DNA of 64,000 nucleotides from Solea solea (Eukaryota; Chordata; Actinopteri; Pleuronectiformes; Soleidae). The stretch lies in contig NC_081138.1 in assembly GCF_958295425.1 (NCBI RefSeq), positions 27,821,914 to 27,885,913 on the forward strand. Reading direction: 5' to 3'. The notes under the pieces are model-generated. The model was not told where the DNA came from and did not search any database. It saw nothing but the letters and a program-made list of their open reading frames with translations. The stretch's first letter is position 1. Each line of letters opens with the position of its first letter. Of the stretch, positions 47,399 to 64,000 are shown in pieces. Position numbers and translations under genes: made by a program.

Positions 47399-49020
47399 AA
47401 TGCACACCTGCCTGTGTGTAAGGGGAAAATGTTCCAGCTCGCTGCAGAGTCTCTGGGTCAGTGTCATGTGTGAGAGAGTGAGGATCCTGTGGCGAGGCTT
47501 GTATTGTGTTTCTATTTTATTTATTAGACTCTTATAACAGCATCAGCGGGGGGGCAGGGACACACTGAGACAGGAGAAAAGGTCACCGAGCCACGAAACA
47601 CAGTCCGAGTACACAAAGTGAGACTCTCCTCACATTTCATCTCATCACATATTTCTACTAATGTTATTTGAATCATTTGTTACTTCTCAAGATTTAAAGA
47701 TTATACTTTCTACTGCTTTTATGTTTTCATATCGCGCCTGTGCCTCGGTTGTTTTTTTCTAACGACTTTATTGATTTATTCAAACATTTTCTCAGGGTTT
47801 CTCTTTATGTCGCTGTGAAGAATCATCCTAGAAGTGAGATTACCTTGCCTTGACTTGTTATTGGACAGAAAATTATATGAACAAATGACACAATGGGTCA
47901 AATTCAACCTTACTTTAAATATTTCCCCGCCCCCTTTTTTCCCCATCAAAGTTAAGAAGAAAGACAAGTAACAAAAGAAAGGAAGGTCTGCAGGGAATAA
48001 AGGTTTAATTTAAACACTTAAACACCATGTGGTTTAGTCCACAGAAAAAGCAGAAAATTTGTTCCAGAGCAGAGGTCTCAAACTCGCGGCCCGAGGCCCA
48101 CATGTGGTCCCCAAATCAATTTCATGTGACCCGCCACTTAATACCAAGTTGTAATTTGTAAGTAATTTCTCTGTTTCTGTTGTAAAATGATTCATTTTAC
48201 ATTATGAATGTGTTTTTTTTAATTGAACTACATATCATTCCATAATCAAAATGAACACTTTTTTTTAAATTAAATTCTGTCCAATATCAGCATGAATATC
48301 ATTACTGAATATGAATATTGTCACACCGGGACAAGGACATGGACCCAATTGCACGACTCGGGAGAAAAGTGAAAAATAATTTTTAATTTCAAAGTGCAAC
48401 AAAAAAACACGCTTAAGGCGGGAAAAATACAAACAAAAAACAGATCTAAAACTAACAAAATCACTCTTTTGAGGGAAAAATTTGAGGGGAAAAAGTAAGA
48501 AACAAAAACTAGGGCTTGCGACCCCCTGTTACAGAGTGAAAAGTATGAAAAGATAAAGATAAAAAAGTGGAGACAGACATTGAGAATTAAATGAACGCAA
48601 TAATCTCAGAAACTAAAAGATGACTTAAGAATTGAAGATGAAAAAAAACAGTTGATGGAAAATGATGTGTTGTCACTCAGTTAAATCTCTGCCGCATGAC
48701 AAGATGTTATTTACAGTAATGAGTCCTGGAAGAGAAAGCAAGACAGAACAGGACGTGCCCAAAAGCTGTATAATTACCATGAGTCGCTGTTCAAAACAGG
48801 TGTTCACATGCAGTTTCTGAATTAGAAAAAAACCCCAACACGCTCAGGTCAAACGGGACGTGAGCGCAGCAGTTGGACACTAATGAAAACACATCAGGGT
48901 TCACTTCAGCAAACACCTGCACCAATAAAACTGACACTGAGACACTGATCAGCAGAGCAGCGACCAGTGTCTCAGCCCCTCTGTGACACCACGGATTGTT
49001 ACACTATGTGCCGTAACCTA
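46661..49020. other. intergenic with repeat ends
   Basis: (GT)n at 47,367-47,394. At 48,068 a CAGAGGTCTCAAACTCGCGG end begins a hAT-type element (counterpart of 21,340). At about 48,320-48,540 a segment starting TGTCACACCGGGACAAGGAC looks like a dispersed repeat of unknown class. No gene seen. Confidence 0.5.
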
Positions 49021-49317
49021 CACTCACTGACCACTTTATTAGGTACACCTGTTCAACTGCTTGTTAACGCAAATATCTCATTTGAATATACACCTGTAGA
49101 CGTGGTCAAAACAAAGCTGCGGGAGGAGGAAAAGGATGTTCACAGAGAATGGTTCAAAGGGGGAAAAACCTCTGACCTTTGTCAGAGGTCAGAGGTAAAT
49201 GATCAGGTTTGATAACTCAAATACTCACTTGTTACAAGCACCGTCTCTGACCACGCCTCTCCTTGAACCCTGAAGGAGATGGGTGTCTCGTGTACCTAAT
49301 AAAGTGGCCAGCGAGTG
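49021..49317. mobile_element. 297-bp MITE with 28-bp terminal inverted repeats
   Basis: Left end 49,021-49,048 (CACTCACTGACCACTTTATT...) and right end 49,290-49,317 are reverse complements at 26 of 28 positions. The ends and the adjacent CTGTTCAACTGCTTGTTAAC are the hallmark of a widespread vertebrate DNA element normally much longer, so this is an internal-deletion derivative. The interior holds the inverted pair TCTGACCTTTG/TCAGAGGTCAGAG. Confidence 0.8.
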
Positions 49318-51280
49318 TCGACACATGGGGCTTTTTAATCAAAATCCGTCTGTACCTTTTTCCAGTTGTGCTGCTCACAAACAGATGGACGGACAGACGC
49401 TGGCAAAAACATCGCCTGCTTGGCTGAAGTAATTATAATTAGTGAAGAATGCACTTCAGAGAGCACGAACCGTCAACAAGGGATCTGAGTCTGGATCACA
49501 AGCAAAGTCTTATAATTTCCTCCTCAGGCCATAACCCACATCTTCAAAAAACACCGGAGAAGACATATGCCATGAATAACAGTAATAATAGTAATGGATG
49601 TGCAAGCTGAAGGCTGTATAAGTGTATGAACTACTTTATAACCACAATCATGAATGAGGAATTTACATTTAAACAACACATAGATTATATTTAGCCCTTT
49701 ATATTTAGGTTAAAGCAACACTGTACAACATTTTTAACCTTAAAGAGGCAAAACAATGACTATATTATTGTATTATAATGTGGTTACTGTTCTCTAAAAA
49801 TGTCTAAAATAAATGTGACATAAATTCTTAGATATTAACTCACCATCCACCCAACAAATACACCCCATGGTGTCACCCCACGTCACATCTTTCCTTATAC
49901 AACACTGTAAACACCAACAGTGATTTATTTCAGAATCAAGTTCCGGTTGACCTGTGTTCAGTGAAATAGATTTAGAAGTCATCAAATGCAGTATCTGAAT
50001 GTTTGCTGCAGTGTCAACACGTCCAGAAAAGGTCACTTCAGCCTCATTTGGGGTAAAAAATTAGCGGGGAAGCTGTGACCCGGGACCTGTATCGTTATAA
50101 ATAATCTAGGAATAAACTAGGTCAGAAAAAGGAGAAAACAACACCATAGTCCCCAGTGAAAAGGTCAAATGGTCACTATTTTGCATCTTTTAATTCAGTT
50201 TCTCTTTAAATCAAGTATTCAGATTGTTTTCTTGTGATTGATTTTATTGTAAACTACAGTATATACTGTCCTATATCAAAACAAACACTTTTATTTTGGA
50301 AATCTGTGAAATATCATCACGCATATTGCTACTGTGATTACATGACAGAGAAGTGTTATATCATTTTGCTTTTTCCCCAAAGAGTTGGACAGTTTATTTT
50401 CCAATTGACGGGCCCCTCCTGACCAGACTAAGATGCTCAGTGGCCCCGGGGCCATTTTAAACAAGAGCATAAAGACGGCATTAATAACTCTGCTCCGTCT
50501 GTGCCAGTCATGTGACATTTGTCAGACTCAGGTTGAGGCTCGTTGGTGGGAGGAAACAACGAGGAGGTGATACAGAGACAAAGATGAGGCAGGATGAGGC
50601 AAAAAAAAAAGAAAAGAAATTGAAATGCTGCAGCCCTCCCCCTGTCTCATCCCCCTTCAGTCAGTGCTGACTGTGTGTGTGTAGCAGTGCCTCCCCCCCT
50701 CGTCCTCGCCTTCCTTTCTCTTCTCTTCCCTCGCGGTGTGGAATTGGGTTTACATAACCCACTGCAGTCTGAGATAACGCAGCACACGACGCCTGACTGA
50801 AGACGCCTTCCACACAGCACATGGCATTCACATGTCGCAGCCTTAAAACATTCATCGTATGCACTATGAATAGCTTAGCATGTGCACGGCCGAGGAGGAG
50901 GTGCAGACGTGGTCTCCTGTGGCCTCCACGTTTACATGCATGCACAAGCTCCTGCACACATGAGCTCTTCTTCTTGGAGTGACTTGTTCTCAAACGCCAG
51001 CGCATTAGTTGCATAATCTCCTTCTGACGGAGCAGCTTAAGGTGCTGCGCGTAAGAAATGTGGGATATTAAGCCATGAAATGTCAAGTAAAAAATAAATT
51101 AAATTAAAAATCCTGGCTTCTCTGACAACAATGGTGCAGCCACAACTTAAATATTAAAGTAACACACCTTTGCTCTTGAGTTCCCCCTATGGTTGGAAAA
51201 TGGTATTGTTTGTTACAGCTGTCGCGGGTACACAAGCCAACGCTGTAGCAGGACGTTTTTTAAGAAATATGATTGTACAC
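49318..51280. other. intergenic, nothing assigned
   Basis: No gene recognised. A 141-codon minus-strand frame at 50,661-51,086 has biased composition and no family resemblance. Confidence 0.5.
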
Positions 51281-51570
51281 GGGTGGTGTAGTGGTTAGTA
51301 CTCTTGCCTTTGTAGCAAGAAGACCGAGGTTTGTGACACGGTCGGAACAAGGGCATTTCTGCATGGAGTTTGCATGTTCTCCCCGTGTGTGCATGGCTTT
51401 TCTCCGGGTTCTCCGGTTTCCTCCCACAGTCCAAAAACATGCAATATGGGGATTAGGTCAATCGCACACTCTAGATTGCCCATGAGAGTGAGATTAGATG
51501 GTTGTTTGGCAATCTGTCCAGTGCCACACTCATGTGGAGGATAAACTATAGAAGATGGATGGATGGATAA
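51281..51570 (+). mobile_element. tRNA-headed SINE
   Basis: Head GGGTGGTGTAGTGGTTAGTA, then CTTGCCTTTGTAGCAAGAAG. The body reads GGAGTTTGCATGTTCTCCCC, TCTCCGGTTTCCTCCCACAG and CCAAAAACATGCAATATGGG. The tail reads GTGGAGGATAAACTATAGAA and then GATGGATGGATGGATA. The B-box position (GGTTTGTGACAC) has decayed. Confidence 0.75.
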
Positions 51571-54439
51571 TGTTGTCGTATTTTTCAAGATATTCGCAAT
51601 GAAAACAAACCCCAAAGAAAATGACTAAAGCACAATAGCTTGCTTTAGTTTGTGTCACTTGCATTTACAAAACGGCTTATATCAGAATCCGGATCAGAAA
51701 TAATAAGAAATATATTATTTATCCCCAGGAGGGAAATTGCTTCTGTTCCAGCGACTCCAACAAAGAACAGAAAATTTAAATTAACGTACGATATACCAAG
51801 AAAACCATAGTAACCCTTAGAACACAGAGCATTTTTTCCATTACTGTGTTAAACCGTATATACAGTTAAGAATACATGTGCAATATACAGTAGAGTGTAT
51901 TTCCTTTAAGAAGACAAATATATAAGAAGACGAAAAAGATGCATTTTGTAAAGCCTGAAGATGTGACCCATCAGCACACACACACACCCAGGATGTCCAT
52001 ATAAGGAGCTGTGTATTATTCCCAAGGCAATTTACCAAGGCATGTAGTCATGGAAAAACACTACGGGTTTTTTCAAAAAAAGGAAAAAACTGAAAGTTTA
52101 GAATATAAACAATATTGGAAAAAAGTAATTGAACTATAATTAGTGAACTGTGTTTAAATGATGTACCAGTACAGTATACATCAGATAAACAGTCTAAGTG
52201 AACTGTGTAGAAGTACAGCTCCTACTTTCAGTAGGCGGCCGTGCATGTTTAACAATGTTTTGAATTTTTGACTCATATTTTTGACTCATATGCCCTTTCA
52301 TTTTCAATAAACTGGGCTCTAACAACTCTTTAATAAAACACTACTATGCTGGAACACAAAGCTGTAACTTTCCTTTTCCCTGTAGTGACAACGACCTGTA
52401 GAGCCACATCAGAGCATTGTGTGTGTGTGTTTGTGTGTGTTTGTGTGACAGAGGGCGACTGTTGTCAGGAGACAGAATGCTGCCATTTTGTGAAACTTAG
52501 TAGGTTTTTGTTTTTTTTACCAGTCTTGTATTTGAGGTGGCTACAGCCAGTTTTGTCTGGAAAGGTTTGGGGGGAGAGGTCGGATTTGTTATCTGTCCAT
52601 GAGAACCCAGTTGAATGCTTCTCTGCGTGTGTGTGTGTGTGTGTGTGTGTGGGTCGGTAACCTGGGCTGCTTTCTAACAACTGGAGCACTGACGTAGGAA
52701 GCGCTTTTTGTGGATCCTCAGATTTCAAAAGCATATCATCGTGTTTGCTTTGCATGACACCATTGGACGTCGGGTTTGAAGCAGGATTAGACTGAATTAC
52801 ACACCGTGAAAACACCACATGAAAGTTATTCAGTGTTCAAACTGCTGATTATGTAACGAATAAGTAACATTTATGTTTTTGTGACAGTTCCCTTTTTTGT
52901 CTCTGGGTAGTTTTTGTGCATCTGTACTTTACGGACTTTTGTGTGATTGACTTTGCAAAAGTAAATGTTGACATTCAAATTAGTCAGAGGCAGAAGAGCC
53001 TGGTGAACGTGTTCACTAATAACAGGTATACTATATATATATACGTATGTATGTATATATATATATATGTACATATGTACAGTATATATATACTGTATAT
53101 ACGTGTGTGTGTATTTGAGAGCAATTTGCATCTCACAATGGAATTTAAAGCAACGTAATGCAGTACCTTCAAAAAGGAATAGCCCACCTTCAAATAACAG
53201 CTTCAAAATCCCTTAAAACACATTATAAAAAAACATTGGTGTAAAAAACCCCATTAGAAATACATCATAAAAGCACAGCATGATTTAATTAAAGAAAGTC
53301 AGTGACGAGCACAATAACGTGCACAGTGTTAAATGCACATTATAAGCTTTTGAAGCAGCTGATACCAGCTCCGTGGGACAAATGATGTAACGCTTTGTTT
53401 AGTCTGCGTCCAGAGAATCCTGGACCTGTGCCTTGAATTTAGAAGTACATACTTGTACCAAAGTGGGTGCAGTGGCTCTGTTGTGCTCCGGTGAGTTACA
53501 TTTAAATAGTGCTCCGTCATGAGGGAAATGGTGCATATTTGTTTACCGGTTACCTTGCTACTGAGACAGACGACCTTTTTCCAATTTGTTTTGTAAACAC
53601 TCAGTTTACATGACATTAGAAAAAAACATATTGTTTAAGTCCTACTAAAATTAGACAATTAAAATACATGTAAACATGTTAGCCTGACGAAATGAGACAC
53701 TGGAAGACAGAAAATATATTGGAAGTGACGTTGCGCTGAGTTTCCGAGTTGGAAATTGGAGTTCAGGATTTAGGAACAACCTCCGAGTTCACTACAAATG
53801 GAACGCGGTACAGAAGAAGCTTACAATGACAGACGAGACAGAGCAATACCACTGTAAATTGTGGGGGGCAGTATAGAGTCAATAGTCCAATCAGTCAGGA
53901 AAAAGATGAAGAAGCAACCCACAGTTGCAGCGAAACATCTCTAAAACATGCTGCAATCTACATTTAAAAAAAACCTAAGATGCAGCTGAGCCTCTGCAAC
54001 TCTTTTGTGTTGCTCACATTCCATGTCGGTTTGCTCTCGGTAATTGTGCCCAAGTATTTATGATGTGGTACAATGACGATGATTGTGTTGTGCATAATTA
54101 CAGGAGATCACCTACCTAATCTCTTGTACCTCCTGTCAGGTGAGTTCAGTCTGCTCTTTCAGCAGCAAACCAAAGATTTGTACTCACTCTTTTCTCACCA
54201 GCTCATTTCTTTCATCCAGCATCCGCTGGAAAGCAAATGGCATACTGTTTTGTGTTTTTTTTTTTTTTACCTAATTTAAGCTTAATTTATCTAATTGACC
54301 TCCTTCTTGTTTGGAAACAGGGGTAAACTGTGTTTTAGTTTCATAACCTCACATCAGTGTAATTCATGTGCGTGAATCACCCTATTAAAAAAAGACAAAG
54401 AGGCCTTGGGAAAGTTTGGTTACATAAGAAAAAAAAATA
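51571..54439. other. intergenic, microsatellites only
   Basis: (GT)n at about 52,420-52,446 and 52,626-52,651. An AT/GT-alternating palindrome-rich tract at 53,028-53,111 includes GTACATATGTAC and ACAGTATATATATACTGT. (CA)n at 54,471-54,491. No gene recognised. Confidence 0.55.
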
Positions 54440-54445
54440 TTTATT
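54440..54445 (-). promoter_or_regulatory. leo1: poly(A) signal for leo1
   Basis: TTTATT on the plus strand, AATAAA on the minus strand, about 195 bases below the leo1 stop codon, giving a short 3' UTR (about 54,420-54,637). Confidence 0.6.
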
Positions 54446-54637
54446 TTCTCACCTCTGCTGTACACTACACACACACACACACACACACACAATCAGACTA
54501 ACAGTCACTCACCCACACACACACACAGGTTTTAAGAAAAGAAATATACATAACAAAATATGGCTGTTTATATGCCATGTGGGCTGACCACTGATAATAC
54601 AGTGGAATGTTTAAAAAAAAAAAAAAGAAGTCGTGAT

Positions 54638-61170
<6,533 letters not shown>

Positions 61171-61173
<3 letters not shown>

Positions 61174-61480
61174 TTCTGAGTAGCAACAGCACAACGTGAC
61201 CGACCGGAAACAAAAGTCAATACCGGGCTTAGAAGAAAGGTTTAATTTCCGGGGTCAAGACCGAGCTGAGGCTCTCAAACTCTCAAGTCTCACGCATTTG
61301 GGCGTGAGACACACGCATTTCAACCAGTTCGCACACTCACACCTTGTATTTCTCACGCAGAGAAAATTACTAGGACAACGCCCACCAAGTTGCACTGCTA
61401 TTTTTTAACTGTGGTTGAGGATTTTTCGGAGGGCTGTGGTGCCGGAAGTGACGTACTGAGGGACGTAGTACGATAAGAAT
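61171..61480 (-). promoter_or_regulatory. leo1: leo1 promoter region
   Basis: TATA-less. The start codon overlaps an AAATGGCGGATATGG sequence, close to the YY1 consensus AANATGGCGGC found at the 5' ends of many housekeeping genes. Further out, at 61,442-61,454, CCGGAAGTGACG combines an ETS site with a CRE half-site. TTTCCGG and CCGGAAAC occur between them. The true start site is not visible. Confidence 0.5.
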
Positions 61481-62335
61481 TGACGACATGGCTGGCAATT
61501 ATCAAGTTCAGAGTTCAGAAGACGCTTGCCACGCACCAGCCAATCAAAAAATAGCATTTTTGTATCCGGGTAAAATTTAGGTGATCCCTACAACTTTCCA
61601 AAGAAGACGATGCAGTAGCCTACAGTACAGTAAGTCATCACATCATTTGATTTGGTATTTCCTGAACGAAATTACTACTTTCATCACAAAAATAACCACA
61701 GCTGATTTTGTGGGGAATATTGTGTCCAGGTAATAATGTTTGAGTAAGCTCACATTGACCACTAAAGTAGCTTCACTACTTTACTACTATTACTTTACTA
61801 CTATTTGATGTAGAAAACAGCAACGTTAAGTTACTGAGAAATGTAGTGAAACTAGTAATGCTGCACTACAGTGCAGGTGCTTGCTTTGTTTACTCCTGGG
61901 CTCAATTTAGCGGATACTCCACCTTGTGGCCAAAATGAGAAACCACACCTCTCTGTATGTGCTACTCCTCATCACAGAAACTAGAGCACGGCTACTATTG
62001 TGTGAGCTACACTGCTACATTTAACAATACATATACAATACATAATACACCCTTAACATTTGAAATGAAATAACTTGAAAAATATACAGGAAGGGGAGTG
62101 GCTTATTCTTTTATCATTTATTGTCCTTACACTATTGTAATCATATTCCCATCATCTGTATTTGTTGTTGTTTCTTTTCTTTTTGAATTAACCTTTTGTA
62201 GTGCTGTTGCAATACAGTTTAATCGTTGCATAGTCCATTTTAGTCAGGAGGCTACTTTTAGTTGTAATATTTAATTTTTAGATTTGATATCCTGGCCATG
62301 CATACATTTGATCATTGCATTTAATTGTTTCAAAG
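61481..62335. other. intergenic between leo1 and the hAT-like gene
   Basis: AT-rich. A CTTTACTACTATT/ TTACTGAGAAATGTAGTGAA patch near 61,790-61,850 resembles hAT subterminal sequence, but I cannot point to a terminal inverted repeat. TTGTTTCAAAG just before 62,336 could be a splice acceptor, so an upstream exon is possible. Confidence 0.4.
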
Positions 62336-64000
62336 ATGTCAGGGAAGAAGAAGAAGAGCACTATTTCATGCTTTGCTCTCAAGGGTCAGCCTCCTAAAAA
62401 GGTTGCCAGGTCAGAGGAGGAGACTGTGGAGGAGGCAGTGGAGGAGATAGTGGTGGAGTTAGAAGAAGACTCACTAGAAACAGGAAGAAAGAGAGGATTG
62501 TCTGGAGCGGCCACTTACAGGTGTTCTTTTAAGAATGAATGGACAATCAAATGGCCATTCATTACATTAGGTACCACCAGCTCTTACTACTGGTGCTCTG
62601 TCTGCAGACAAGAGAACTCCTGTGTCCATCAAGGCGTGAGGGACGTAAGCAGGCACATCGAAAGTAAGCGACATCGGGCCAAAGAACAGGCTCTTAACTC
62701 GGCCGGCAGTGTTGCACAATTTTATACTCCACTAGCTTCTGAGATGAAGGTGGCCGTTGCAATGGTGCAGCACAATGTGCCATTTGCAGTTGCGGACCAT
62801 ATCAGTCTGTTGTACAAGGAATGTTTTAAAGACTCCCCCACGACTCAGAACGTCAAGAGTGCCGGCACCAGGACAGCGTGCATCATCAACAAAGCAGTGG
62901 CACCACGTATTAGAAATGGATTGGTGACAAAGATGAGGAAGAATCCCTTCACACTTGTCACTGATGGCTCAAATGATACAGGTATGACTTTGACAGCTAC
63001 TTTATATGTTTTTGGGTTTTTTTCCATTTCTACATGCACACGTCATTCACACTCACACAATTTCTGTAGAATGTGTAGGTTTAGTTATGCGGTCTTCAAA
63101 CCGACTTTTATAGATTTTTTTGTGATGGTGTCTCCTTTTTTACTTTTTAATATTTATCTTTTTAATTTATCATTTGTTTATTTTAGTTTTTTCTGTATTT
63201 TACTCTATGTATGTAATTACTCATTGGTCTCACATTTCATATCTGTTTCTATTCTGTTCTTAGACGACATCTTTTTATTGCTCTTATTAATTTTAATAAA
63301 TAAATTATTTCTATTCCTATTTGTTTGCTTATCATCCTTTTTAACATGATCTGTTTCTGTCTGGCATGAGGGTACTTCACATTGTCATAATTGTTCCTGA
63401 GTGTCCTGCTTCTGCTTTGTTTGTCAAACTGTTTTATAAATATATAAATAAAGTTATTATATTACTATTATTGTGGTTGTTGCAGGACTAGAGAAGATGA
63501 ATCCCATCACTGTAAGGATATTTGACACCACCAAAGTTGTCCACAGATTTCCGGATATGTGTACCACCAGTGGACGAAGCTGTGGCACAGCTGAAGTTAT
63601 ATATAAAAAAATCAACGATGTCTTGCGGGAAAATAACATACCTTGGAGAAATTGTGTTGGTCTGTCAATTGACAATGCACCTGTAAATACAGGTGCCAAA
63701 AATTCCATTTCAGCCAGAATGCTGAAGGAAAATGACAGCATTTACATACATGGATGCCCCTGCCATATCATTCACAACACTGCCAGACAGGCTGGACAGC
63801 GGTTTTTGGAAGTAAGTTTAAACATGTATGCTTTCCTGTTAAGCCTAATGCCAAGTAAAAAAGTTTGTTGTATGGTGGTGTAATAAATCTTTGCGTTCAT
63901 GTCATGTATTGCAGATATCTGGATTTGATCCAGAGGATCTGGCTGTGGATGTTGGATACTGGTTTAAGGGAAGCACCAACAGTAAAGGCTACTCAGCAGG
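62336..64000 (+). CDS. hAT-type transposase-like protein, spliced, 3' end outside window
   Basis: Exons 62336-62981, 63486-63811 and 63915 onward (runs off the window), joined by GT-AG introns of 504 and 103 bases with phases 1 and 0. At least 352 codons, none interrupted. Residues 4-7 are KKKK and 26-47 very acidic. A zinc-finger-like motif C87-x2-C90 ... H107-x5-H113 (WCSVC, HIESKRH) is of the BED/TTF kind found in hAT transposases. The RNase H-like fold shows the first Asp in VTDGSND (D210), the second in LSIDNAP (D278), and the hAT CPCH motif at 306-309 followed by IIHNTA. The third catalytic residue would lie beyond the window. The start ATG at 62336 was chosen over an in-frame ATG 21 bases upstream; either is possible. 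It could be an active or recently dead hAT transposon, or a domesticated hAT gene. I do not recognise a named orthologue. Confidence 0.8.

Noticed and set aside
50661..51086. 141-codon minus-strand frame
   Set aside because: Arg/His-rich low-information sequence from CT/CA-rich DNA; no domain, no neighbouring exons.
51281..51345. tRNA-like sequences at 31.44, 44.96 and 51.28 kb
   Set aside because: They are SINE heads: the B box is decayed or the cloverleaf incomplete, and each is followed by the SINE body and a GGATGG-type tail.

Overview
This is a nuclear window from a ray-finned fish, most likely a teleost. The evidence is two vertebrate genes with GT-AG introns, sparse coding sequence in AT-rich DNA with many CA/GT runs, and typical teleost repeats: a tRNA-headed SINE ending in GGATGG units, Tc1-like transposase remnants, and several hAT-type miniature elements. 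I cannot name the species.

Layout. 1-8.4 kb is intergenic, with LINE and MITE remnants. 8.46-about 20.85 kb holds mapk6 (ERK3, atypical MAP kinase) on the minus strand: seven coding exons, a 3' UTR to the left, and a CpG-rich promoter with a CRE palindrome at about 20.85 kb. 20.9-54.4 kb is 33 kb with no gene I can prove. It contains two copies of a roughly 1.1-kb direct duplication, four or five SINE pieces, Tc1 remnants, several MITEs (one carrying a 0.5-kb minisatellite), an interstitial TTAGGG-rich patch, and a minus-strand TATA/GC-box locus near 24.2 kb that could be the start of an unrecognised transcript. 54.4-61.2 kb holds leo1 (PAF1-complex subunit) on the minus strand in 14 coding exons. 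62.3 kb to the window end is the 5' part of a spliced plus-strand gene for a hAT-type transposase-like protein. It has a zinc finger and two visible catalytic aspartates, and it runs off the window.

How the genes relate. mapk6 and leo1 are neighbours in tetrapods as well (human 15q21), so this is conserved synteny. From memory the human pair is divergent, whereas here both lie on the minus strand, head of mapk6 towards tail of leo1, which implies a local inversion on one lineage. Their functions are not linked: ERK3 signals through MK5, and LEO1 acts in RNA polymerase II elongation.

Both gene models were rebuilt by hand from splice sites, and all exon phases close (754 codons for mapk6, 686 for leo1). 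The points most worth a second look are the intron-split hAT gene beside leo1, an SPR-to-SPH change in the ERK3 activation segment, tandem donor sites and coding minisatellites in leo1, the hAT MITE that hosts a minisatellite, and the TATA-box locus at 24.2 kb.
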